From NCBI RefSeq assembly GCF_030463535.1, contig NC_132892.1, positions 34,247,109 through 34,311,108 on the forward strand: a stretch of 64,000 nt of DNA, given 5' to 3'. This document shows positions 12,322 through 25,140 of this stretch, piece after piece (the first letter of the stretch is position 1; every line of letters starts with the position of its first letter). This DNA is from Salminus brasiliensis (lineage: Eukaryota > Chordata > Actinopteri > Characiformes > Bryconidae). The notes beneath the pieces are model-generated. The model saw nothing but the letters and a program-made list of their open reading frames with translations, searched no databases and was not told the DNA's origin. The position numbers and the translations under genes were made by a program.

Positions 12322-13234
12322 ATGGCGTCCTCTCACACTTCACTGGAAGAAAACCTCACATGTTCAATTTGTTTGGAAATCTTTAAGAAACCTGTCGTTC
12401 TCCACTGCAGTCACAGTTTCTGCGAGGCCTGTCTCAACAGAATCTGGAATCAGAGGGATCTGAAGGAATGTCCTCTCTGCAGAAAAAAAGCTAAACGTAC
12501 TCCTCTTAACAATCTAGCCCTCAAGGAGGCTTGTGAATCGTTCATTGTGGAAAAGAAACGCAAGATTTCAGAAGAAACCAGAGGAGCGAAATGTCTGGAT
12601 CATGCTGAGAAACTTCAGCTGTTCTGCACGGATGACAAAAAGCTGGTTTGTATACAATGCGTGTCTCAAGATCATCAAAATCATAGCTTCACTTCTTTGA
12701 GTAAAGTGGCCAATGAATACAAGGTAAGATGTTATGACTTGGTTTTGTTTGACGTTTCTTTACAAATTTCATTAAAAAAGTATCTGTAGGCTTTGTTTCA
12801 CTTGATTTTTGTGCTGTGCAACACTGTTTAGAAACTGACCACACTTAAGATTGTGAATCCTATGATTGACAGACAGGCAGGCTAATATAAACTCAATAAA
12901 TAAATATACATTTGTCAAAGTTAATTGGTAAGTCTATAGCACAGTACTGGCAGTTCTTAGAAGTTTATATGATACAGTACTCCGCATGTCTGTATAATTT
13001 GCAAAATGAACTGATGATACATATTTTAAATACAGAAATGCATATGTAAGTGTCGGTTAAGCATATTTTGAAAATACTTTGCTTAAACTCTTAAAGCTCC
13101 AAGACTTAAGGCATATTATTCATTAACTACAGGGACTTCTGTGCAAACTGATGGGGGTATTTCTTGGTAATAGACATGTTTAATAAAATGTTTAAAATAA
13201 AAAAACACACCATCAAATGCATAAGTCTTTTTTT

Positions 13235-13288
<54 letters not shown>

Positions 13289-15611
13289 GCCCTGACATCA
13301 GACTTGACAAGAAAAGACAACCATATTCACCATTAATCCTGGACACAGATGGAATTGGGCCTCCACCTTTAACCCATCTATGCAGTGAACACTCCCACAA
13401 CACCACAACACTGTCATCCATAACTGGGTTCTCTAACCAATGAGCCACCGCTGCCTAAGGCCATGTTAGGTTATGTGAAAGTACCCTTGAAAATACAGTG
13501 TTCACTGATTATAGATGTTTTTTTCAGACTAATCTTCAAAGATCACTACAGGAACTTAAGACCAATCTGCAAAGCCTGAAGTTGAAAAAGGTGAACTATG
13601 CACAATCATCTGCAGTACATCTCAAGGTATTACAATGTGATGCGTGATCAGTTGAAAAAATATCTCTTATACAGAATTTCTAATGCACCTTTACATTTCA
13701 AATGGGTTATTTTTTCTCCAAGTCTAAGGTCCAGCAGACAGAGAAACACATAAAGGAAGAGTTTGAGAAGCTTCATCAGTTCCTGAGAGATGAAGAGAAG
13801 GCCAGGATTGCTGCACTGAAGGAGGAAGAGGAAGTAAAGAGTCAGAGGATAAATGAAAAGATTGAGGAACTGGAGCAACTGTGTTCTGATTTCTCTGAAC
13901 GAATAAAAAAGACTGAGGATGATATGAGGGGGGATGAGAGCTTGTTCTTGCATGTAAGTATTTTTTTGCGTGATTACTGAGTTGTGTTCACATGCAGGAA
14001 AAGATCAGGTCCTGACAAAAGAATTTTGTTTATTTTTCTTTCTTTTCAGAACTTCAGAGACATAGAACAGAGGTAAATCTATGTTGTATGTAATCTTAAT
14101 GTACATATAAGTATGTGTTTATTTATAAAATAGCAACTGAGTGGACTGCATCTTGTTGCCCATCAATAGCACAATTGTCACTATGGGTTCTTTACTGCAG
14201 TTTGAGTGTATTCGCACTTACGTTTAACCACTCACCAGTTGCCATTTGAATGGAATGGGTATCCTGAGAAAGGACACAGCAAGGTACTACTCCTTGCTGG
14301 CAATCTTTAGCCCAGAGGCACTTAAGTCAGTTTTTGTAACTGAAATTAATTATTTTTTATTTTTTTATTTTATTTTATCAGCAATTTTGACCCTCCTGTT
14401 GTGTTTAGTCTATGTTAGCCAGTTTTGTTCCTGGTCGAAAAAGACTTCCACATTGTATTTATTTATTTATTAGATTATGCATTCATTATAATACAAATAT
14501 GACTTCTATTTGCTATAAATGACTAGCAGGTTTTATTGACCTGATGTCATAACTCATTTTTGAGTAAAACAAAAAGGACTTTTTTATTGTTCTGACCTTA
14601 CCAAATATTCATTATTCATATATTATTTTGAGACCATTTACATTTTTTATAATTTTACATTCCACATTTTTGCCAGTTTTGACCTGTATCATTTTGTTAG
14701 TAAATAAAATAATAAGAAATAAGCCCATAATAACACTTAGCCATTTTTAAAAATTCATGATAAACACATTTTAAGAACAACAGTAACAACCAGGAAAGTG
14801 TATTTCCTATATGAAAAAGCAAAATGACTATGCAGCTTAATTGGTTGCCACTTCCAGGCAGTGGTGGTTGCTATGGAATTGCATAGGAAATTCTAGGCAG
14901 TTTCTATGGTGTCCAAGGTGGTTGCATAGGTGTTGTTAAGTAGTTAATGTGGTACCCTATGAGATTGGTTCACTAGTGTATTGGTATCATCTGTGCACAA
15001 GATGGCTTTCATTGGATTCATTCTTATGGGAAAAATAATCTGTAATGGACAAAATCATGGACACTTGATTTATATTTTTTCAAGTCAGATATGACCAGAA
15101 CACAACAGGAGAATTTATTTATTATTTTTGTTTTCATTGTGTTTGTGTTTTATTCCAGAACTAAGTTCATAGTGCCAAATATGCAACTCGATTCAGCACC
15201 CCTTATTGATGTGGCCAAGCATGTGGGGAACCTGAGATACAGAGTGTGGGAGAAGATGAAAAACATCTCTCCTTACTGTGAGTGGGTGATCACAACAGCA
15301 CATTACACATCATGTATTTGTTACATACATATATAGGGACTCGAGATTCATGAATAGATGGTTAGGAATTAAGCTTTGACTAGGTGGATCTAGGAATAAG
15401 CTATGAATTTAGTTGCATTTATTACAGATTCAGTTGAATGTTAGCTGAAAGAGACATCGTCAATGGACCATCCAAGTAAAATAATACCGATACAACTAGA
15501 CTACAACTACAACTTTAGATAAATTACCTCATAGCAGCAAATGTATTTTACAAGATATTGTCATTCAAAGTTTGTATCGGGTACAGGTCTTAAATGACTA
15601 CATTAATAAAC

Positions 15612-15678
<67 letters not shown>

Positions 15679-15999
15679 CTTTCCACTAAGAAGAGGTACA
15701 GATCAAGCAAAGGTACTAATACTGTAGTAGGTCCTGTAGTTGCATTAATTATTAATTTTGGCTTTTTAGGAATTTTTAAAGCAGCAAGATGTTGAGAGGT
15801 GCAGAAGTCTCATTGACAGTTACAGGAATCTAATTGCAGTGATTGCCTCACAAGGTTATGCAACACAATTTAAGTTAAGGGTACCATTGTTTCTGTTGAA
15901 ATTATTCATTTAAAGAATTATGTTGAAGCATAGTTGAAAAGCAATGTCTGATTTTCATTGGTTAATTTTCATAGAATTCATAGAACCAACAATTTTGTC

Positions 16000-16031
<32 letters not shown>

Positions 16032-16719
16032 TATGATCCTATTTATAACATTGAACACCTTGACAATTCCAATGTTTAGATGGTCCTCTGTCTGGTTAAG
16101 TGGTCCTTCAAATACAGAGAAATGTAGATGGTTAGTTTAAGACACTTCATTTTTTTTTAGAATGAAGTTATTGAATACCATTAATATCAAGTTATTTTTG
16201 TTTGTTTGTTTTTTATTTTTTAAAGACCCAGTCATTCTGGACCCAGGAAGCAGAAGGTTAAACTATCTGCTAACTAACTGCAGGGATTTAATTAGTGTAA
16301 GAGCTGGACCGACAGTGACTCTTCAAAACTCTTCAGAGAAGGGCATCCAAACTATTCTGGGCTCAGAGGGATTCACCTCAGGAATTCACACCTGGGAAGT
16401 AGAGGTTGGAAACAGTGAACAGTGGGCTGTTGGAGTGGCGAAAGAATCTGCTAATGGTGTAAAAACCCCTTGTTCATTAATCTATCTGCTAAAAGGTAAA
16501 ACTTCATGGAATCCAACAGGTCTTACGTTCACCAAAATTCGTGTGATTCTGGACATTGAGAAAGGCCAAGTGGTCTTTATTGATCCTGATACTAGCAGAA
16601 CATTACAAACAAACCCTCTTAGTTTCACTAAGAAAATGTACCCCTGTTTTTGTACCAATAGTCTAGATGCCCTGAAGATTCTACCAGCCAAGGTCTCTGT
16701 GACTGTGTCATCAGTGTAG
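12322..16719 (+). CDS. TRIM35-like gene 3: RING, B-box, coiled coil, divergent B30.2
   Basis: Exons: 12322-12723, 13528-13626, 13723-13953, 14050-14072, 15159-15277, 16226-16719 (402, 99, 231, 23, 119, 494 bp) give a 455-aa frame with GT-AG junctions. The first ATG of the frame is at 12238, but MASS at 12322 aligns with genes 2 and 4. RING zinc ligands fall at the same positions (C14, C17, C29, H31, C34, C37, C50, C53), followed by a B-box2 (KCLDHAEKLQLFCTDD). The coiled-coil exon has [16 protein letters not shown]. The B30.2 starts VILDPGSRRL and keeps LGSEGFTSGIHTWEVEVGN and WAVGVAKESAN. It then lacks the usual G-(F/I)-W...RDGQ(Y/F) core, reading through a short replacement before resuming at KIRVILDIEKGQVVF. 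It is also the shortest last exon of the array. Exon 2 is one codon longer than its paralogs. Function: probable E3 ubiquitin ligase; the altered SPRY suggests changed ligand specificity (inference). Confidence 0.88.
13238..13285. repeat. (TA)n microsatellite
   Basis: In intron 1 of TRIM gene 3, immediately before a dispersed SINE-like fragment. Confidence 0.9.
13310..13460 (+). repeat. Dispersed SINE-like fragment
   Basis: Contains 'tttaacccatctatgcagtgaacac' style sequence and ends 'aatgagccaccgctgcc', the same ending as the element at 44310-44508. It is a partial, diverged copy of a repeat common in fish introns. Confidence 0.5.
14845..14960. repeat. Degenerate GGTTGCTATGG-type repeat
   Basis: Loose tandem variants of 'ggttgctatgg' lie in intron 4 of TRIM gene 3, related to 8110-8270 and 33030-33365. 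Confidence 0.5.
15615..15676. repeat. (TA)n microsatellite
   Basis: A 62-bp pure TA run in the last intron of TRIM gene 3. Confidence 0.9.
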
Positions 16720-18600
16720 ACCTCTAAAAATGTAAGGTTTAGGTTAGGTTTAGGGTTGATTCAGTGGCAACATTAAAGTTAAGGTTAGCGTTAGGATTAG
16801 GTGCAGGATTATAGTAGAGCAGTTTATAGACAATAATTTTCATTCATTTTAGAGTTTAGTTGCATTTAAAACATATTCAGATAAATGTTATTTAAATGTC
16901 AAGTAAGCATCTATTTGGCATATTTAATGGACCATCCAAGTAAAGTGACATCCCTCTATTTACAGGTAAATATTCAACTACAGAATGGTCTACTTGAATA
17001 AATTGTTAACCAGCACTGCAGTAATTATATTGTATTTTCATTAAAATGGAAAAAAAAAACATCTTCATTAAAAAAGGTCATTTCCAGTACATTTACTGTA
17101 TAAATGCTAACAAAAGTTTAGTTTTACACAGCCCTAAAAAGATGAGCTGGTTTCTCTTTACTGTGTTAGCAGATCTTTTTTGACTTAAATGACTTAACAA
17201 TCACAAAAACTGCCCATTTTTGACTAATGTTTGGCTTAGGAATGGTTAATGCAATGGGCAGTACAGCACATTGTGTTTTTATTATTATATAATTCAAACA
17301 ACGAAAGTATAATATAATGAATGTATATTAATGACATGTTGAAATCATAAGCTTTTGTTTTCCTAACCTTTGCATTCATTTCAATGCTTTTATACTTTAT
17401 ATCATGTTATCATTTGTATTTTTAATTTATCATTTCTACAATGCCATGTTCATTTATTATACATCCAAAATGTTTACATCAGTTATTGAAATCACAGTTA
17501 GACAATTTAATGCAAGCGCTTCTCAAATCAGCATTCTAATCAGAGTCATTCTAATTTTTAATTGCTGGTGAACTGCATGGTGACACTGTATAATAAGACT
17601 ATCCTTATTAGGTATTTATAACTTATATTATTCATGGTTATTGTTAGGGCATGATACCGTATAAACCATTAATATGCAGTTATATATTCCTCCATACTGT
17701 TAAAGCTGTCCTCTTTACTCACACACTAATAATAAAATCATGTGCCCAAATGTTTGTTGTTTGTTTGTTTGTTTAAAAAAGAGATAATTGTATACTTTTC
17801 AAACTGATAAGTATACGTGGTTCAGACCAATAGGCAAAATGTTGTTCATTACCTTTTGACAGAGGGGATAAATAAATATTCAATGTGTGATCCACTGGCT
17901 TTGAAATAAGCAGTGTCACATCACCATTGTAACCCTTTAGAATTTACAATAAAGAAAGCTGCAATCGCCAACGTTTAGCCAACACCCATGTTTACAAAGT
18001 TCAGTGCTCAAATGCGCACTTCAGAAATGAACAACAAAAGTCAATATAACTTTAAGGTAACAAGTAAGATCAGACAAAATGCACCAGCATCGCATTTTAA
18101 ACAAATTACAATTACAAAACCTTGTAAAATCTTTTTTTGTTTGGTTTTTTTTTTTTTTTTTTTTACAAAAATAGCATAATTGGTAAATTAATCATTAAGA
18201 TAAAGTTAAATAATAGCACAGGCTATTACCATCTTTAATTTCTGTCACAATGCAGGAGTTGAGTGGTCTAGAAGTACTGGCCATGTTCATTACACATTCA
18301 GAAAGGTGCATTGTGGTGCAGTTCATCAAAACAATAATGTCAGCTGAAATAAAATGAGCTTACATTTACCAAACACACATTCAGCAGATAGAGCAGAAGC
18401 TTTAACACTTCCAACTAACCACTAAATAAGCAGCAGTTTAACAAACTGCACTGAGATTTGTACTAGAGAGTAGGTCATCACTTATAAAGTCAATTTATGT
18501 ACACAGGCAATTTCTTCTTCTCTGATCTTTCATTAAATTTTGACCTTTTGGATTTTCAGTTTTTTTTTTACTTTTACATTCACTTCAGATTCTACATCTG
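16720..18600. other. AT-rich spacer between TRIM genes 3 and 4
   Basis: Probable 3' UTR of gene 3, then anonymous AT-rich sequence. A short telomere-like stretch (ggttaggtttagggtt) near 16744 is too short to call an interstitial telomere. There is a T homopolymer near 18148-18164. No exon seen. Confidence 0.4.
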
Positions 18601-18701
18601 CAGAAACAATACTTGCAAAAATGTTTGATGTTATTACCCTGTATCAAGTCGCTAAGCACCATGTCACTGTCATTAGGCCCACACCCTGATTTATGTAAAT
18701 G

Positions 18702-18723
18702 ATTTGCATGTGTACTTTCGATT
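18702..18723. promoter_or_regulatory. Octamer plus IRF-core motif upstream of TRIM gene 4
   Basis: atttgcat (18702-18709) is a perfect octamer (POU factor) site. Five bases further, actttcgatt (18714-18723) reads aatcgaaagt on the minus strand and contains AANNGAAA, the same core found upstream of genes 2 and 3. It lies about 100-120 bp before the ATG. Confidence 0.4.
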
Positions 18724-18824
18724 CTCTCAAAAAACCAGCATGATTTACCTGTTAAGCCAGTTTCACTGCAGACGTGTAGTTTCAGACAAACTGAATTGAT
18801 CACAAACAGCAGGGCAAAGTCACA

Positions 18825-20262
18825 ATGGCATCATCTCTGACTTCACTGGAACAGGACTTAACATGTGCAGTTTGCCAGGACATCTATAAGGAACCTTTGC
18901 TCCTTCTCTGCACCCACAGCTTCTGCAGGGCCTGTCTGGAAAGAAGCTGGGCAGAGCGTGGAGCGAAAGAATGTCCCTTATGCAGGAAAAGGTCATCTCT
19001 TGAATATCCACCTGTCAACCGAGCGCTGGAAAATGCCTGTGAGACGTTCCTTCAGGAGAAGAATCGCAAGGCTTCAGCACAGTCTCAGGGCTTGTTGTGT
19101 CCTCAACATGCTGAGAAACTGGATTTCTTCTGTGTGGATGATCAGACGCTGGTATGTGTGGAGTGTGTGTCTCAGGAACATCAGATGCACAACCTCTGGT
19201 CTACAAAGAAAGCTGCCACTGGTCGAAAGGTGAAGTAACATAGTTTAGTTTTGTTCCTTTGCAGCAATGACGAATGGGGTCATTACTGCTGGATGTAAAA
19301 AAAAACTTTAATGTTTGTTATTAACCAATAATATTCAGAAATTTGAGCTACAACACATTTGTTTACAATTAATTTATTTACAATTTTTTATTTTGACAAA
19401 TACAGTCACTGATAAAGTTCACTGACTGAACTGAGTTCATTCTGCTTTTGTTGGAGTAACTGTCTCTACTGTCCAGAAGAAGACTTTCTACTAGATTCTG
19501 GAGGAGCATTGCTGTGATTTGATTGCTTTCAGTGATGAGTATTAGTGAGGTCAGGATGTTGGAAGATCACCACCCCACATCAACCCCAACTTCCCAACTC
19601 CCCAACCGAACCTTGAATTGAACACCATCCATCATTCCAGAGAACACAGTTCTTCCACTGCTCCACAGCTCAATGCTGGGGGGCTTTATACCCCTCTAGC
19701 CCACACCTGGCATTAGGCAGCATGGTGTCAATAGGTTCATGACATAATTTGACAAGTGGATATGAGATTGCTTTCTTTCACTGGTTGAGCTTAGTATCAC
19801 AGGAGTAGCTGAATTATTAGTTTCTGTTAGTCTAGTATTGATATTGAAGATGTTTTGTACCAAATAAGGTTTTAAGAAACATTTAAACTAGTAAGCCAAT
19901 TTTGCTTGTTTTAGATATTTAATAATTCAGAGTGTTACTTAAATTTAGCCACAGCGTCTTAAACCAGTGAAAATATTTCTGATTTTAAGATCATACAACA
20001 TGTTACAGCTCAAATTGTGTTCTTTGCTTAGTTGAATTTTGTTATAATTTGCATAATGAGGGAGTGTTTTATGAGTTATGAGGAATTTATATTGCATGTG
20101 TGAAAGAAAATGGCAAGAGATCAAGACTGTAGGCATTGAAACTAGTAAGGAATTAGTGACATGACATGACATGCAGAGAATGGGGTCCTCAAGTGTGAAC
20201 TGGTGTTTGTTGCATTGTCAGTTGTACAGTTTGGTATTTTAACTATGGAAAGTGAAAAAAAT

Positions 20263-20314
<52 letters not shown>

Positions 20315-22883
20315 CCTCAAAAATTGACCAAAGTCAAACAAAACAAACAAACTTTTAATTGAAACAGACCCACGTTCTTATTCATTTGTCAGGCCGGTGT
20401 GTGACAAATAATATTTTAGAATAATAGTTTAGTATAGTATATGCAAGTTATTACAGCAGAATTATTTCATTTTCAGTTAATTTGTAAATTAATATATTTC
20501 CTTAGGATCAGCTCCGGGCCCCACTGGAGGGATTCAAGAAAAAATTAACAGAGATATCCTCCACAAAGTCAGAGTTCCGTAAAATGTCTGTCCAGATCCA
20601 GGTATGTGTTTCTCAATTAAATAATTAAGTTAACATACTGTAAATACTATAGAAAGTTGGGATAACCTAAGCCAAAATAACTCAATAAATAGTTGAGATA
20701 CACAAGATGCACATTTGACATATTTTGAGTTAAGGTAGGGTTGGCTGTATGTTTGGGCAGTGCAACCTTGATAAGAAAAACTTTTCCAACTTTTCCACTT
20801 TTCCAATTTATATTTTATTTTTAATTACAGAATTAAATAATAAAACATTATTTTAATTATATAATGAGTTTTACCTGTAGATGAGATGAAAAAATTAAGT
20901 ATTAAGACTTTCTTGAGTTGTTCTAACCATAGTCTTTGCGTAGCCTTAAGTACAACTTAATTGTTTTATTTGCTGTAAGTTTAGTATGCATTTTAAACTG
21001 TGTGGACTTCGGTAGTGCGTTCATATTTTTAGTTGTTTTAGTTTTTAGTTGTTTAGATGTTAATAAACTTTTTTCCTCCGTCTCTTAGTCTCAGGCCCAG
21101 CAGACAGAGAATCAGATAAAAGTGGAGTTTGAGAAGCTTCATCAGTTCCTCAGAGAGGAGGAAAAGGCCAGGATTACTGCACTAAGGGTGGAAGAGGAGG
21201 GAAAGAAACTGAAAATGAGAGAGAACATTTTGTTATTGACAATACTGGAAAGAGATCTCTCTTCCACAATCAGGAGAATTACTGGTTACTTGAGGAGTGA
21301 TGATGTTTATTTTCTACTGGTAAGTATTCTCTGGTTACAGCTCTATTATTAAGCATATATCCACTGCTTAGGAGTCTGAATAATTCCTGAATATCTGTAA
21401 CTGAGTTTCCCCTTTTCTCAGAATATCAAAGATGCTGAGCAGAGGTAAGGTTTAAATTGTTTTACTTAATACAATTCTATACAAATCTATAGACTTCTAG
21501 ACTGTAAAGTACTTGTGAATATAGTTTAAAATGAGTCTAAAATAACTCCAATGTTCCTTTTGTAATTACATTTTAGAATATCATCATTTCGTACATGAAA
21601 TTATGAACTAAAATTACAAAGTACTTCTGAGTGTTACAAAGCACTTCTGTAAGTCATGTTAGATAAGAGCTAAATGCAAAATCTAATAAATGCAATAAAT
21701 GTTAATGAAACTATAAATCTGTGGTTTGTGAAAAGTGATGTAAATTGCTAAAATAGCTAAAGTGCTATTTTAACTTTTAAATTCCAATGTGTGATTACAG
21801 AAATATAATTACATTTTGTAATTTGTTTTCCATATTCAGAACTACTCTCGACCAAAATGTTGCATATTATACCGCAATAAGAGCACTGTGAAATAAATTG
21901 CTACTCAAATGCTACAGAATTTAGTCTCTCTGCAGCATTATCCTAATATATAAGTATATTCTCTGGTTAAAGTACCGCAAAAACAATGAATTAAAATCTT
22001 ACACACACAAACATTTAGCAAAATGATATTTGAGTTGTTTGTGTGTTTGTGATGGGGGAAAAGTTCTAGAGCTCAAGAAACTGTGCAGAACATAGAGATG
22101 GATTCAGAAGCTCTGATTGATGTAGCAAAACATTTGGGGAACCTGAAATACAATGTGTGGGAGAAGATGAAGGACATCTGTCCTTACTGTGAGTATTTGT
22201 AGGCATTATTCTAGTCATAACTGGTATATACATATATATAAAATACTGTTTTTCTCAAATAAAAGCATTCTTTTGCAGTTCCGGTGACTTTAAACCCAAA
22301 CTCTGCAAGCAATACTCTCACCTTGTCTGAAGATCTGAATATGGTTACACATGGCACATGGCAAGACCTTCCGAATAACCCAGAGAGATTTTCTGTTCAG
22401 CCCTTAGTCCTGGGCTCTGAGGGGTTTAGCTCTGGAATCCACAGCTGGGAAGTAGAGGTTGGAAACAGTACTGACTGGCTCATAGGAGTAGTGGGAGAGT
22501 CTGTGAAAAGAAAATACAAAATACAAAACATTCCTCAGAATGGAATATGGGCAATAAGTTGTCTCAATGGTCAATATTCTTTTGATTTGAACAATTTTAT
22601 CACTTGTCAGAGAATCAAAGTTCAGCTTGATTGGTTGGCCAGGCAAGTACGGTTTTATGACTCTGGCAGCAATCAGTTGTTACATTCATTTGTTGTCTTA
22701 CCCACACAGAAGATTTATCCATTGTTTGATGTAAGTAACTACAGTTCTTTGAAAATTCTGCCAGCTGAAGTCTCAATTAAGCACACAGAAGCTATTAGTA
22801 CGGGTAGTGCATTTTCATTTAGCGGCCGTCCTGCTTTAAGTCATGGTTTTACACTGGGTGGGGGTCTTTTCTTTGGCAAGTGA
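18825..22883 (+). CDS. TRIM35-like gene 4: RING, B-box, coiled coil, B30.2 E3 ubiquitin ligase
   Basis: Exons: 18825-19229, 20506-20601, 21089-21319, 21422-21444, 22070-22188, 22279-22883 (405, 96, 231, 23, 119, 605 bp) give a 492-aa frame with GT-AG junctions in the same phases as gene 2. The RING is C3HC4 at C14, C17, C29, H31, C34, C37, C50, C53. B-box2 runs from [17 protein letters not shown] to EHQMH. The coiled coil includes [20 protein letters not shown]. Linker is [17 protein letters not shown]. The PRY-SPRY is complete ([64 protein letters not shown]). After the SPRY end there is a roughly 30-residue tail rich in Ser, Gly and Phe, ending GGGLFFGK, absent from the paralogs. Its RING-B-box exon is closest to gene 2, suggesting these two share a recent duplication. 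A second frame across exon 1 (18865-19233) is a shadow. Confidence 0.9.
19436..19744 (+). mobile_element. MITE-like repeat, fragment (copy 3)
   Basis: In intron 1 of TRIM gene 4. Keeps the 'tctactgtccagaagaagactttctactaga' style left-inner block and the 'cccctctagcccac' block, but both ends are lost. Confidence 0.6.
20264..20313. repeat. (TAA)n microsatellite
   Basis: About sixteen TAA units in intron 1 of TRIM gene 4. Confidence 0.9.
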
Positions 22884-23089
22884 TAATAGATAAAAGGAAA
22901 AGGGTGGAAAGGATGAGACAAAGAAAGGGGGTAGAGAATAGATAAATTCAACATTAAGAATAAAAAAACACTTTCATCTACATATGTTAATGTAAATAAA
23001 CTGCATTATAAGATTCAATAGAAGAAAATAGCATAAAATTAAAAAAATGTTAATCAGCTCAGTTTTGTATATAATATCTTTGTTTTATT

Positions 23090-24720
23090 TGTTTTATTAT
23101 TAGGATCCCCTAATGGGGTCCAATAGACTATTATACAAGACAGAGCAACAACAATCAACCAAACAAAACACTTAAAATAACAAAATGAAACATTATTGGA
23201 GGACAGTTTGAAAACAGAAAACCACATTGTAGAAAAGGCCTATTCGCTATTCAACTTTATTCTGTATATCTCCAACTTATTACACTGTGATGCTGCACCA
23301 GTTTTATTAATCTATCAATGAACTATTTATTTAATGCATCTTTATTATTTGTTAGATATAGATTTTTTAAAACATTATTTTGCCATCAGTTTTGAGCAGT
23401 GAAACTGGTAAAGAGTTCTACACCTTTATAGCTCTGTAAATTGTTCATTATGTTGTTAGTTTTTTTTTTTGTTGTAGATCTTGTAGAATAATTTTTTCTT
23501 CCTCTTCCTTGTTTCAGTTGACCGTAGAGGTCCACTGGATGTTTTTGTTTATAAGTATTTTTCACCAAGGGTCCAACAAGGTTCATCTCGCACCTTGTCT
23601 TCTACCCTTAACCATTCAAGTTTTTCATGCATTCTATTTTGTTTGAACATTATAATGTAATTGCTGTTCTATTTTCATCAAATGTTTATATATTTGGCCA
23701 TATTGCTGCACAATAATCTAGACTGGATAATACTAATGACTGTGTCACAAGTTTTAATGAGCTTTGTGTTACAAATGCTGCACATCTTATTACTGATGAT
23801 ACTTTTGATTAGCTTTTAATAGCACATCGTACTACTGATATAATCTTTTTTTTATCATATTTTCATATGATTTTGACCATGATAATTTGCTATTGATTGT
23901 GACACCTAACAATTTTGCTTCTTGAACTTGGTACATTTTTCTCTGGCTATATTTAATGTTAACTTTGGTTCTCCCTTCAGTGATGGCATCTAGAACCCAT
24001 TATAGTACTTTTTGTTTTCTGTGTTTTTAGTATAAGTTGATTACTTTCTATCCAGTTTTACCCGTTTTTTATAGAGTAGTATTATGAGCACATATCTGCA
24101 TTCTGGCTCTATTCAACCCTAAAGACAATTAATTTATATAAACTGAAAACAATAACATTACCTTTTATTGTGGGACTAAGAGATTTAGCTTTTTACTCTC
24201 TGACAGACATTTATGGTAAAAACAGGCTAGCTTTTTTAACAATAGATCACAATAAGCACATTCAACACATTGGCTAATAAGTTTATAAATGGGTCTATTA
24301 AAAGAAGCACTGTTGTCTTTTGGTAGTGGGATTACTTTCGTTCCTTCCACATCTTATATATCCTGTTATTGACTGAAACTGAAGATATAGTATGTTATGT
24401 TTTACAGCCATTTGTAATAGTCCCCCATTCACATTATCAACACCATATGTTGTCTCTCATTTTGTATTGTTCTTATTAGTTCCTCTTCCTCAGTTACATG
24501 ACATTTTTGTATTCTTTTATTATTACCTCCTTGATGTTTAAACCGGATTGTTCACTAACAATATTTCTCATTTTGCTTTCAAGATAATCTATTTTCTTAA
24601 TAAATTAATTTGCAATATAATTTCAACAATTTGCAAGTAATCTGCAATATTTTTTCTGGTTTGATTAAGAAAGACCCTTTTGTCTTTCTTGCCCAAGGTG
24701 TAGTTCAATACTTTTCATAA
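23090..24720 (-). mobile_element. Degraded LINE with reverse transcriptase remnants
   Basis: Minus-strand pieces in different frames follow RT order. VIPLPKDNSASFNRPI (about 24.32 kb) matches the LINE block xVIPLPK..NRPISLL. CAHNTTLY (about 24.08 kb) replaces the catalytic (Y/F)ADDTTLY. QEAKLLGVTINSKLSWS (about 23.92 kb) matches the conserved block after the palm. Further remnants reach about 23.5 kb, and a 3' end lies near 23.10 kb beside 'ggatcccctaatgg'. Several frameshifts and stops and altered catalytic aspartates show it is inactive. The motifs suggest a Rex/CR1/L2-type element. It lies between TRIM genes 4 and 5. Confidence 0.7.
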
Positions 24721-25017
24721 TTCTTTTCATTATTCATTAAATCTTTAAATCACATCAAATTGAATGTATTTGTATAGCACTGTTATTATCTTATTATCAA
24801 ACAACAACTTAAATACTTAATGCATACATTCTATTGTACCTTTTGAAAGTGATTTTTTTAAATAATCATCTTTTATGAATAATCATATACAGGACTGTGT
24901 GCAAGTCTTCTAATTCTAACTGATTTGTAGTAATATATAACAACCAGGACTGAATGGAAACACCAGCATTCACAATGTGTAGCCATTGAAACTGGGTCTG
25001 AATCAACAACAACAACA

Positions 25018-25073
25018 ACAATAATAATAATAATAATAATCATAATAATAATAATAATAATAATAACAATAAT
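25018..25073. repeat. (CAA)n/(TAA)n microsatellite
   Basis: Runs of acaaca, then taataa with interruptions, in the spacer before TRIM gene 5. Confidence 0.85.
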
Positions 25074-25140
25074 TATCTGCACAGTTATTACCAAATTAAA
25101 CTGCAAGACAATAATGGTGTTGAGATATTGTACAGTACAT

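Noticed and set aside
16740-16800. Interstitial telomere repeat
   Set aside because: Only two or three imperfect TTAGGG-like units, mixed with other sequence.
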